DNA from: Pseudoflavonifractor gallinarum | GTDB taxonomy: Bacteria; Bacillota; Clostridia; Oscillospirales; Oscillospiraceae | DNA: 64,000 nt | NCBI RefSeq assembly: GCF_014982855.1 | Contig: NZ_JADCKF010000015.1 | Location: 1 to 64,000, forward strand | Direction of reading: 5' to 3' | In this document: positions 26,564 to 34,795 of the stretch, one piece after another | Layout: every line of letters starts with the position of its first letter | How positions within the stretch are numbered: position 1 is the stretch's first letter | The notes under the pieces: generated by a model | The model's input: the letters and a program-made list of their open reading frames with translations, nothing else | What the model was told of the DNA's origin: nothing | Databases searched by the model: none | Program-made: the position numbers and the translations under genes

Positions 26564-29500
26564 ATGGATTTATTGAAACAATGCCAGCAATGGTTTGAAC
26601 AGGATGAAGCGCAGAAGGTAATCGACACCCTGGAAGCCATCCCTGCCGAGGAGCGCACCCCGGAACTGGACAGCGAATTAGCTAAGGCATATATTGCTGT
26701 TGCAGATATAGGAGAACGGGAGCCTTTTGAAAAGGCGTTGGAACTTCTGGCTCCCCACGAGGAGTATTTTGCGGACGATCACTGCTGGAATTATCGGATT
26801 GCTTCCGCTTATTATTTTCTGGATGAGGAAGGCCCTGCCCTGCGTCACTTTGAAAGGGCACTGGAAGCCCGCCCTGGAGATAAAGATACCCAGGAGTACA
26901 TAGACGATTGCCGCCGTCGTTTGTCCCTGCCCCGGTTTGAAAAGAACTTTCGGGAAAGGACGCGGGAAGCGTGGGCAGCCTTTACTCAGATCGAGGGGTC
27001 GCTGCGTCAAATCATGGATACGGACGAAACGCACCAGCGCGGCGAAGAACTGATTGAAAAATGCGGGAATGCACTCAAAACGGCCCTGCGTGATACTTCC
27101 TTTGAGCTGGGCTTCAATGGCGAAAAGTATGAATTGATCCTCAGTCCAGAGGGTCTTCGCTCCCGCCTGTTTCCGCTCGTGTACTTCCAGAAGCAGGCCC
27201 CGGAATCGGTACTTGAGCATTGGAATATCTGGGTGGGACGCCAGCCTTCCAAGGACTTTATGCTTCGGGCCGGAGACATGGAAATTCGGGCCGAGGATGT
27301 GCAAGTGTGGGCGGAGAAAACAGAGGATCAGCGATTGAGCCTGATCCTTTGCTGTGAAAAGCTGACGCCAATCTTAAAAGAGGACACAGACAAGGTCTGG
27401 TGGGCGCTCTCTATGCTGGTGGACCAAACCATTGGAGAAGTTTCCGCTATCGCTTTTGTTGCCGGGTTTGATGTTTATGCTCAGCCGAAAGAGGAACCGG
27501 CTATGCTCCTCTCCCAGCTGCCGGAACTGCTGCAAAGCATGGGACTCTCCCTCTGGCGGGACGGCAGTGACTACCTGGAAAACAGCTACCTTGCCTATGA
27601 ACTGGAACCGGTAGAAGACCCGGAGGCCGACTGGCGACTGGATGTCTATACCGGCACCTGCCGTCTCCCGGTAATCATCAACGACTACATGTCTGCCCGC
27701 AGTGATGCGGTGGACGAATACCACAAGGACGGCATTGCGGTGGGGTTCCTCTGCTACCCATTAGAAGGCTTTACCGGCGAGGAGCGGAGCAACGCCATTC
27801 TGGACTTCCGGGATGACCTGCGGGATGCCATCCTGCGGGATGCGGGAGCGGAAGCGGTGACCTTCCTGGGCGGGGCCACTGGCTTGTATTGCGGGTACCT
27901 GGATTTCATTGCCTGGGATTTGCCCGCTGTACTGACTGCGGCACAGGCGTTTTTTGAAGGAAGCGGCTTGCCCTATGCCCACTTCCACGCATTCCGGCGG
28001 GATGTGGGCGGTGTGCCGCTGCTGGATGAGAACGAACCGGAGCCTGATATTCATGAGGAAACCGGCTCCCTGCTCTCGGCAGAGGATATCAAAACGCTGG
28101 AATCCTTTGATGAAGGCGTTTCCGGCTACTTTGGGAAAATGCTCCGCTGGCTGGAGGATTTTATCAAAAGCGGCGTAGAAGAAGGAAGATTCAGCGAAAA
28201 GCAGGCCCATCAGGATTTGCAGATCGCCCTCTGGTATTCCTTTGCCTGCAACAATCTGGATGACTATATCCATTATTACCGGGCAGCGGAGTGGATGAAG
28301 GATTCCGAGAAAAACGCCGCAGGCTGCGCTACCTGGTACTACCGCTATTCCGTGGCGCTGATGTACTGCGGCAGACTGGAAGAAGCGCGCAGCTACGCGG
28401 AAAAGGGCGCTCAGGAGGAACCGGACTACCCCTGGATCTGGTTGCAGGTGGGCAAGCTGCGGGCGCATTTTGGCGATCAAGCCGGCGCGCTGGTTGCCGT
28501 CGAGCAGGGATTAAAACTGGAGCCGGGCGATTATGAGTTCTTGACCTTGCAGGAGGAGATTAAAGCCGGAGCAACCCTGGAACAGATGGAGTACCATTGG
28601 ATCAACCCCAATGCCGACCAACTGCTCCAGCAGGGGCTGGGTGAGGATGTGGATGATAAACAGCGCGCCCTGGCCTGTATTCGAGTAGACGAAGCGGGAC
28701 TTGCCGAATTTTATGAGCTGTTCTGCCCGGAGCGGTATGGCTATGAGAAAAATGCCCCCTGCTGTGAATTCCGATACCCGGTGAAGGAACACCTCGTGGA
28801 GCTTTCCTTCCGTATGAACGAAGCCGGACTCTCCAAGATGGGAACGGAATGGCTACGGCAGCTCAAGGAACGGCTGGACAGCGGGGAATGGCTGACCCAC
28901 AACCCTGAAGGAGAACCAGAGGGCATTCTAACAGGTGTGTTTGTGGACCAGACCCGCCACATTGGTCTTGTCTATCAACAGCCTGGAGAGGATCAATATT
29001 TTCAGATTTTCCTGAATCCAGACGGCACAAAGGCAGATGCCATCTGGTCCTCGACGGATAGCAGGGGCCCGGAGGTTTATACAGAAGATGAGATGTCCGC
29101 AATCGAGCAGCACATCAAAAACACCTTTGGCGAGTTTGAGAATGTGTTCCATGAGCTGGTTTCCCCCGACATTCATGTGGACATCTGCGTTGTTCCACCC
29201 TCTGAGGCGCGGGACTACTACACGCTGGTGACCATGGGCATGGGCGCCCACCGGATGAATGTACCGGAGGAGCTGGCGGAATACAAGCTGGAGCAGGCGG
29301 AGCTGGCCATCGCTCTGCCGCCGGACTGGAAACTGGATGAGGAATCCCTGAAGGATGAGCGGTGGTACTGGCCTATTGGCCTCTTGAAGGTGTTGGCCCG
29401 CCTGCCGATTTCCGGTGATACCTGGCTGGGCTTTGGTCACACGATGGACAAGCAGTCGCCGTTTGCGGAGAACACGACGCTCTGCGGCGCACTTCTGGTG

Positions 29501-30997
29501 GGCCCGCAGGATGTTGTCTGGAACGGAGGCGAGGTCTGCACTTTGCCCAGCGGCGAGGAGGTCAACTTCTATCAGATAATTCCTCTCTATCGGAACGAAT
29601 TGAAGTATAAACTGGAGCATGATGCGGACGCTCTGCTGGAAAAGATGGCAGGTATCAGCTTTGTGGTCAATCCCACTCGCCGGAATGCCATTACCAGAGG
29701 AACGCTTGCGGAGGAGGATTTCACCGGCGATATGGACGATGCCGTCTGGCACCTGGAATCCATTCGGGAAAAGGGCCTGCCGGTGGATGAGATCAATGCC
29801 TACAACCACATGGCAATCTATCTGCGCTGGTGCATGGAGCATGACCTGATGAGCGTGGAATTTATGGAGCGCTACTGGGAGCAGGTGCAGCCGTTTATGG
29901 CGGATTTGAGCCGCGCCGATCTGCGTGGCTTTATCCGGGACCAGCTGAACGGGCAGCTTTTTGGGGCACTGTTCAACAAGGAGGGCGCGGCCTTTGCTTC
30001 CTACTACTATGGGGAGGCGGACAGCCCTTACTTCCCCAGCGACATTGACAACTATGCCTTGGCATATTTCGGCTCGGAGCAATATTACTCCGACAAGTTC
30101 CAGGAGGAAGCCTATCTGTTCATTCCCTTTGATGAGGAGTATTATCAGGCTATGGCAAAAGTGATTGATAAACGCTTTGCCAACTGGCAGGGACAGGATT
30201 TCGATCACGATACTCTGGAGCCTTCGGAGCTTGCGAAGGCCATGATGAAATATCTGAACTGTGAATGTACCTATTTCCCCGCGATGGCGGACGATGATCC
30301 CATCATGTCGGCATATAACTATGCCAAACGAGAAAGTGTCAAAGAGGGCTTTGTGCCGGTTCTGATTAAGGCGGATGACGAAATCTTGTGGGAATGCCTG
30401 ATTATGAATTCCGACCCGGACAGCGATGGCGAGGACGATTATGCCTTTGATCCGGACAAGGTAGCAGAATATCGCGAAAAGATGCTTGCCACTTTTCTCA
30501 AGGATGGAAAGATGGTTCTGGAGGAAATGATAGGGCAGCGCAAAGAAGAAGCCGAGGATGACGATATGGACTGGGATGAGGATATCCTGGGCGAGATGGT
30601 GGGCGGATATGATAACCGTCGTTTTTCAAGCTACTGGAATTCCGATAGCAAAATGACTTATCCTCTCATTCTGGCTAAAATCCCAGTGAAGAATCCTTGG
30701 GAGATCTTTGCCTATCTGCCCTTTGGCGACTGGAATGAATGTCCTGACACGCAGTCGCTGATGGCAGTGGCGAAATACTGGTTTGAGCAATATGGCGCGG
30801 TGCCCGCAGTTATGACCCACGATGAACTGGAGTTCCTGCTCCCGACTCCTGTTTCCCAGGAGAAGGCCATGGATGCAGCAGTGGAGCAGTACGGCTTCTG
30901 CCCCGATGTGATCGACCAGGGTCCGGAGGAAGCCACCGCGGGCGCTCTGGCCGATGTGTTGCGGCAGTCCACTGTTTGGTACTTCTGGTGGGATTAA
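26564..30997 (+). CDS. Giant poly-immunity-type protein: TPR + SUFU-like + DUF4253
   Basis: A 1477-residue cytosolic protein starting at ATG 26564, with AAGGAGATC upstream. The N-terminal ~120 residues are TPR-like helices (NYRIASAYYFLDEEGPALRHFERAL). A second TPR-like stretch lies near residues 590-680. Residues ~840-1050 fit a suppressor-of-fused domain (HRMNVPEELAEYKLEQAELA, RWYWPIGLLKVLARLP, WLGFGHTMD). The last ~110 residues fit DUF4253 (AKIPVKNPWEIFAYLPFGDW...WYFWWD). SUFU and DUF4253 are known immunity modules in polymorphic-toxin systems, and long fusions of them are described as poly-immunity proteins. It closes the array; no toxin follows. Confidence 0.75.
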   Translation: MDLLKQCQQWFEQDEAQKVIDTLEAIPAEERTPELDSELAKAYIAVADIGEREPFEKALELLAPHEEYFADDHCWNYRIASAYYFLDEEGPALRHFERALEARPGDKDTQEYIDDCRRRLSLPRFEKNFRERTREAWAAFTQIEGSLRQIMDTDETHQRGEELIEKCGNALKTALRDTSFELGFNGEKYELILSPEGLRSRLFPLVYFQKQAPESVLEHWNIWVGRQPSKDFMLRAGDMEIRAEDVQVWAEKTEDQRLSLILCCEKLTPILKEDTDKVWWALSMLVDQTIGEVSAIAFVAGFDVYAQPKEEPAMLLSQLPELLQSMGLSLWRDGSDYLENSYLAYELEPVEDPEADWRLDVYTGTCRLPVIINDYMSARSDAVDEYHKDGIAVGFLCYPLEGFTGEERSNAILDFRDDLRDAILRDAGAEAVTFLGGATGLYCGYLDFIAWDLPAVLTAAQAFFEGSGLPYAHFHAFRRDVGGVPLLDENEPEPDIHEETGSLLSAEDIKTLESFDEGVSGYFGKMLRWLEDFIKSGVEEGRFSEKQAHQDLQIALWYSFACNNLDDYIHYYRAAEWMKDSEKNAAGCATWYYRYSVALMYCGRLEEARSYAEKGAQEEPDYPWIWLQVGKLRAHFGDQAGALVAVEQGLKLEPGDYEFLTLQEEIKAGATLEQMEYHWINPNADQLLQQGLGEDVDDKQRALACIRVDEAGLAEFYELFCPERYGYEKNAPCCEFRYPVKEHLVELSFRMNEAGLSKMGTEWLRQLKERLDSGEWLTHNPEGEPEGILTGVFVDQTRHIGLVYQQPGEDQYFQIFLNPDGTKADAIWSSTDSRGPEVYTEDEMSAIEQHIKNTFGEFENVFHELVSPDIHVDICVVPPSEARDYYTLVTMGMGAHRMNVPEELAEYKLEQAELAIALPPDWKLDEESLKDERWYWPIGLLKVLARLPISGDTWLGFGHTMDKQSPFAENTTLCGALLVGPQDVVWNGGEVCTLPSGEEVNFYQIIPLYRNELKYKLEHDADALLEKMAGISFVVNPTRRNAITRGTLAEEDFTGDMDDAVWHLESIREKGLPVDEINAYNHMAIYLRWCMEHDLMSVEFMERYWEQVQPFMADLSRADLRGFIRDQLNGQLFGALFNKEGAAFASYYYGEADSPYFPSDIDNYALAYFGSEQYYSDKFQEEAYLFIPFDEEYYQAMAKVIDKRFANWQGQDFDHDTLEPSELAKAMMKYLNCECTYFPAMADDDPIMSAYNYAKRESVKEGFVPVLIKADDEILWECLIMNSDPDSDGEDDYAFDPDKVAEYREKMLATFLKDGKMVLEEMIGQRKEEAEDDDMDWDEDILGEMVGGYDNRRFSSYWNSDSKMTYPLILAKIPVKNPWEIFAYLPFGDWNECPDTQSLMAVAKYWFEQYGAVPAVMTHDELEFLLPTPVSQEKAMDAAVEQYGFCPDVIDQGPEEATAGALADVLRQSTVWYFWWD

Positions 30998-31120
30998 TGG
31001 GAGCCTGTGTGTACAAAGGAGTTCTTCTCTGCCTTTGCCCAGCATCTGGCGAAGCGAAATAAGGCAGAAAGAACATGCCAACTGCCAAGGCCAAGATAAA
31101 AGTGAATTACCGGAACCTCA

Positions 31121-31158
31121 AACGGAGCGCCTGCGGCAAAGCAGATGCTCCGTTTTTC
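31121..31158 (+). terminator. Terminator after the immunity array
   Basis: AACGGAGC (31121-31128) pairs with GCTCCGTT (31147-31154), followed by TTT. The 120 bases between the last stop and this hairpin contain only short frames that look like gene scrap. Confidence 0.6.
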
Positions 31159-31306
31159 TGTCAAATGTATGTCAATAGGATATGATTCCCCCAATACAAG
31201 TAGAGAGGTAACTCGGACACCATCCAAACATTATGCCAAATCTATGTCACATGCAAATGTTCTCGGCTAAAGAAGTAGAGAGAGTTTCGAGAAGGAGATG
31301 GTCAAC

Positions 31307-31522
31307 ATGAAAGAATCCAATTACAAAAGCTACAACGAACTGCCGCTGTTTCTTAATTCGGAACTGGTGGCAAAGGTACTGGGTGTGTCACCATCCAGCG
31401 CTTACGAGCTCATGCACGAACCGGACTTTCCGGTGCTGCGTGTCGGCAACCGCATGGTGGTACCCAAGGAGCAGTTCATCCAATGGGTGGTGAATCATAC
31501 AGAGGGAGGTGTGCACAAATGA
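31307..31522 (+). CDS. Excisionase-type HTH protein
   Basis: A 71-residue protein of the HTH_17/excisionase type: FLNSELVAKVLGVSPSSAYELMH and then FPVLRVGNRMVVPKEQFIQWV, the classic winged-helix plus beta-hairpin seen in Xis proteins. ATG 31307 is chosen because AAGGAG (31292-31297) lies 9 bases before it; the earlier ATG at 31298 touches the ribosome site. Its stop overlaps the start of the next gene. Together with the tyrosine recombinases downstream it marks an integrative element. Confidence 0.8.
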   Translation: MKESNYKSYNELPLFLNSELVAKVLGVSPSSAYELMHEPDFPVLRVGNRMVVPKEQFIQWVVNHTEGGVHK

Positions 31523-32196
31523 ATTTGCTTTCCAATCAGCGTAATCCGAAGCGAAGTCGCTTCACACTTCCAAATGATATCTGGAAGTGTGAACTAAAGC
31601 CGCAGGGATTTGCCATCCTCGCCTATCTCTGCTATCTACATGTCCACTGCAACAAAAATGCCTCACCCAGTGCGGATGAAATCGCATCCCAACTGCACAT
31701 GAGCAAAGACATGGCTGTGAAGCAGATTGCCGAACTCAACCGTCGCGGTCTACTGGATCAGCACATGGTTCCGATACTTAAAAGCAACGGCAAGAACTTT
31801 TTCTCTCTGCCCAATGAGTTGTTTTTCTTGAACATCGGTCACGGAGCGATGACGGTCTACGCCTACCTGCTCTATTGCGAAAATCGCAGAACTCATCAGT
31901 GCCATCCCAGCTGCCGCACGATTGCCGCGGCAGTACATCTCTCAGCGGCCACGGTAATGAAGCACATCACAAAGCTGGAGGATCAGCGGCTTATCGCTGT
32001 TGAGAACACCAACTATATTGATGACCACGGCATGAAGTGGAACGGCAACAACCAGTACACCATTCTGCCTATTCAAATGGCGATGGATCATTGCTACCAG
32101 CAGCAGATGCTTCGACTGGAGGAACAGCAGAAACGGGATCAGACGCAGAAACGCTTGGGATGGAACGCGGAGAACGCCCCGTGTGTCCCACTGTGA
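31519..32196 (+). CDS. HTH (replication-initiator-like) protein of an integrative element
   Basis: A 225-residue protein starting at ATG 31519 in an ATGA overlap with the excisionase gene. It has two winged-helix segments: residues ~30-80 (SADEIASQLHMSKDMAVKQIAEL) and ~125-165 (TIAAAVHLSAATVMKHITKL). This doubled HTH_36 layout is typical of proteins that follow excisionase genes in Clostridia integrative elements, where they act as regulators or replication initiators. The C-terminal 40 residues are charged and probably flexible. Confidence 0.7.
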   Translation: MNLLSNQRNPKRSRFTLPNDIWKCELKPQGFAILAYLCYLHVHCNKNASPSADEIASQLHMSKDMAVKQIAELNRRGLLDQHMVPILKSNGKNFFSLPNELFFLNIGHGAMTVYAYLLYCENRRTHQCHPSCRTIAAAVHLSAATVMKHITKLEDQRLIAVENTNYIDDHGMKWNGNNQYTILPIQMAMDHCYQQQMLRLEEQQKRDQTQKRLGWNAENAPCVPL

Positions 32197-32228
32197 GGGG
32201 CTGTGTGCCCTCCTTTGGGGCAGGGCAT

Positions 32229-32254
32229 AGTCCCTGCTCCACCAGGGGCTTTTA
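32229..32254 (+). terminator. Terminator after the HTH gene
   Basis: AGTCCCTG (32229-32236) pairs with CAGGGGCT (32243-32250), with one G-T pair, and then TTT. It lies 33 bases after the HTH protein's stop. Confidence 0.5.
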
Positions 32255-32286
32255 GAGCGGATTTGGCCCGCTTTCAGAGGTGCTCC

Positions 32287-32322
32287 CGGGGACGAAAGAA
32301 AAAGCGGGGACGAAAGAAAAAG
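32287..32322 (+). repeat. 18-bp tandem repeat, two copies
   Basis: The unit CGGGGACGAAAGAAAAAG occurs twice head to tail without mismatch (32287-32304 and 32305-32322) in a non-coding stretch. It could be a slippage product or iteron-like DNA near the element's regulator. Confidence 0.75.
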
Positions 32323-32334
32323 CAGGATAAAGGC

Positions 32335-32390
32335 AAGGCGTCGTCCGCGACGCCTTTTGCCGGTCACAACTGCCCGCAGTGCGGGCAGTT
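32335..32390. other. Two adjacent strong hairpins in a non-coding stretch
   Basis: AAGGCGTCG (32335-32343) pairs with CGACGCCTT (32348-32356), followed by TT, and looks like a terminator. Twelve bases on, AACTGCCCGC (32368-32377) pairs with GCGGGCAGTT (32381-32390) across a 3-base loop with no T-tract. The rest of 32197-32518 shows no gene. Confidence 0.5.
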
Positions 32391-32518
32391 TCAAGAGCTT
32401 CCGTGGGCGTTGGAAATGGGGTCAAAATCAGAGAGAAAATGAAATCCTGCGGTCGTTATTCCCCAATGCTTACTCCCACAAGAAAAAAACAGGGGTCAAA
32501 CCTTGGAAAGGAGCCGTT

Positions 32519-32886
32519 ATGAGCAAAAAAAGAAATTCCCCCTCTACCTGTCGCCGGAGAAAAAGGCCATTCTGGAGCGCCGGTAACAGGAGGATGGGAG
32601 CCGGAGCATCACCGCCTTTTGGCAGGCGGTAGAGCAGAAAATGGTGGCCTATGTCCTCGTCAACGAATGCCAGTTCAACGGCGAGGATCTGCGCCAGCGG
32701 CGGGCGGAGAGCGTTCGAAATGTGCGGAAAACCAATGGCTGTATCTCGTTGGAGCAGCATGTGCGCGAGGCCTGGGAGGAAGACGCTGAGTGAAAGATCC
32801 AGGAAAAGAAGATTGCTATGGGCCACAAGCTAGATGACTATGAGGAAGAGCAGACTATAGACGGCATGACCATGGGCGGATGGTAA
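32519..32886 (+). pseudogene. Broken small mobile-element protein gene
   Basis: ATG 32519 is followed by a run of seven As. One frame shift there gives KKFPLYLSPEKKAILERR, then TAA, then QEDGSRSITAF, the look of a ribbon-helix-helix style accessory protein. Further along a frame beginning at ATG 32641 gives 50 residues (NECQFNGEDLRQRRAES...) ending at TGA 32791-32793. It continues in the same frame as KIQEKKIAMGHKLDDYEEE to TAA 32886. At least one shift and two stops break what were probably one or two genes. Confidence 0.5.
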
Positions 32887-33033
32887 GCAAAAATAGCACA
32901 GTGTTAACAATGATAAGGGCCGCGTAGAAATAGTCCGGAAAAATTGATAACAATCTGATAATTGTGGTCAAAAGCCCTGGCTATTCTCTCTGTATTTCGG
33001 TATTGTGTGTTGCTGAAAAGGAGGCGACGCACC

Positions 33034-33339
33034 ATGAACGACTACATGAGAGCCCTGCACCAGCGGTTCTACCGGGAGCCGGACTTCAGTGAGTTAGAAG
33101 AAGATATTGAGAACACTCGGCAGGAGGTGCGGGACTGCCTGGACAAGCTTCAGCGGCGCAGGCTCATGCATCTGGTGGACACCCAAAACCTGCTGCGGGA
33201 GGAGACCTCACTGGCCAGCTTCACAGCCGGGTTCAAACTGGCCTGGGGACTGAGCAAGGAACTGGAGGCAGACGGCCTGTACTCCTTCGATGAGGAGGAA
33301 ACAAAGCGTGTATGCCACGGGATAGAACAGGAGGATTGA
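33034..33339 (+). CDS. DUF6809-like protein
   Basis: A 101-residue protein starting at ATG 33034, with AAAAGGAGG 11 bases upstream. The pattern MNDYMRALHQRFYREP at the start and EETSLASFTAGFKLAWGLSKEL near the end is what I know as DUF6809, a small helical protein of Clostridia mobile elements with no known function. A degraded relative sits at 36783-36989. It precedes a zinc-ribbon gene and the two recombinases. Confidence 0.7.
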   Translation: MNDYMRALHQRFYREPDFSELEEDIENTRQEVRDCLDKLQRRRLMHLVDTQNLLREETSLASFTAGFKLAWGLSKELEADGLYSFDEEETKRVCHGIEQED

Positions 33340-33344
33340 ATAAG

Positions 33345-33548
33345 ATGATGAATCGACTTCCGGTCCAGCGGTGCCAGTACTGTGGTTGCGAGGACATTGG
33401 CCTTAGCTGGCAGCATGGCGAGACGCTGGTCACTTTCAAAAGGCATGGCCTGCTTGACAACCGGCTACGGTATCTGATCTGCCGACGCTGCGGCGCCGTG
33501 CTCTACCAGCGGGTGGCTGAGCCTCACAAGTTTCCACCTGTGGGGTAA
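33345..33548 (+). CDS. Small zinc-ribbon protein
   Basis: A 67-residue protein with two CxxC-type pairs, CQYCGCED near residue 10 and CRRCGAVLY near residue 51, spaced as in a one-domain zinc ribbon. AGGAGG lies 11 bases before ATG 33345 (a second ATG follows directly). It starts 5 bases after the DUF6809 stop, so it is co-transcribed. It is probably a nucleic-acid-binding accessory protein of the element. Confidence 0.6.
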   Translation: MMNRLPVQRCQYCGCEDIGLSWQHGETLVTFKRHGLLDNRLRYLICRRCGAVLYQRVAEPHKFPPVG

Positions 33549-33601
33549 GAACGCAAAAGTTGCGCCGCAAAACAAAAATAAGGCCTTGGGGGTGAAATGG
33601 C

Positions 33602-34795
33602 ATGGCAAAAAGACGACCGTCAGGTGATGGCATGGTCCGCAAGCGGAAAGATGGACGCTGGGAAGGGCGCATCGTGGTGGGTCACAAGGAAAACGGTGAT
33701 CCCATCTTCCGCTACATCTACGCTGATACCCAAAAGGAACTGACGGCAAAGCTTCGGCAGAGCATCGAGGCGTATCAAGGTGTCGAGTTGACTGAGGAGA
33801 GCCGGATGACACTGGGACAGTGGCTGGAACAATGGTTAAAGAATATAGCTCCTACTATCCGTCCCTCAACCTTGAGTCGATATGAAGGCACAGTGCGTAA
33901 TCACATTGTCCCCTATATGGGAGACAAACCAATCTCTCAGATAACCGGAAAAGATATTCAAAAATTGTATGATACGCTGGTTCGACAGGGAAACCGAAAC
34001 ACGGGAGAGGGGCTGGCCAGCGGTACTGTCCGTGGGATTCACGCAATGTTCCATGAGGCAATGGATGCCGCACAGCAGGCCAGCCTCATTCCACGAAATC
34101 CTACAGAGGATATTGACGCACCCAAATTCAACTACAAAAGCAAAAAGGTGCTGACAGATGAACAACTGGAAAAATTCATGGAAACCATTCAGAGGGACAG
34201 TGTCTGGTGTGATTTCTTCTACGCGGAACTGACTACAGGCCTGCGCCGTGGTGAAATCTGCGGGCTAAAATGGGAAGACTTTGACGAGGCCCACAGTACA
34301 CTGAAAGTCCGCCGCACAATCCATGAGGAAAAGGGCGGCAAGCTGACCGCCTGGGATACCAAGACTGCTGCGGGAACCCGTACCATCCATCTGTCACCCA
34401 GTACCGCAGATCTACTCCGAGAAAGGAAAAAGACTGCTCTGACAGAATGGATCTTCCCCCATCCATGGAAGCCGGAGCAGCCAACCCGCCCGAGTGCCGC
34501 CTATGAACGGATGAAGATCCTTCTGAAAGAGGCAGGGCTTCCTGATCTTCGCTTTCATGATCTCAGGCATACTTTCGCTACTCATGCCCTGACATCAGGA
34601 GTGGATGTCAAAACTCTGTCCGGCATCCTGGGACACACACGGGCCGCGTTCACACTGGACACATACACTCACACCACAGGAGATATGCAAAAACGGGCAG
34701 CTGAGATCGTAGAAGAATTTCTCATTGACATCTTCGGAGAGGAGTTGAAGCCATGGGAAGAAAGCGGAAAAACGGCGAAGGCACCGTCCGGCTGA
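33602..34795 (+). CDS. int: Tyrosine recombinase (integrase) 1
   Basis: A 397-residue integrase of the Tn916/phage type. It has an N-terminal arm-binding domain (GDGMVRKRKDGRWEGRIVVG), a core-binding SAM-like domain, and a catalytic domain. Visible catalytic residues are TGLRRGE (Arg I, ~residue 215), HDLRHTFATH (His-x2-Arg, ~320), LGHT and the nucleophile in DTYTH (~350). All look intact. The last 43 bases overlap the start of integrase 2. The start is ATG 33602, downstream of a GGGGGTGAA site. Confidence 0.9.
   Translation: MAKRRPSGDGMVRKRKDGRWEGRIVVGHKENGDPIFRYIYADTQKELTAKLRQSIEAYQGVELTEESRMTLGQWLEQWLKNIAPTIRPSTLSRYEGTVRNHIVPYMGDKPISQITGKDIQKLYDTLVRQGNRNTGEGLASGTVRGIHAMFHEAMDAAQQASLIPRNPTEDIDAPKFNYKSKKVLTDEQLEKFMETIQRDSVWCDFFYAELTTGLRRGEICGLKWEDFDEAHSTLKVRRTIHEEKGGKLTAWDTKTAAGTRTIHLSPSTADLLRERKKTALTEWIFPHPWKPEQPTRPSAAYERMKILLKEAGLPDLRFHDLRHTFATHALTSGVDVKTLSGILGHTRAAFTLDTYTHTTGDMQKRAAEIVEEFLIDIFGEELKPWEESGKTAKAPSG

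Noticed and set aside
31076-31186. Short ORF MPTAKAKIKVNYRN... after the immunity array
   Set aside because: It runs through the terminator hairpin at 31121-31158 and has no ribosome site.
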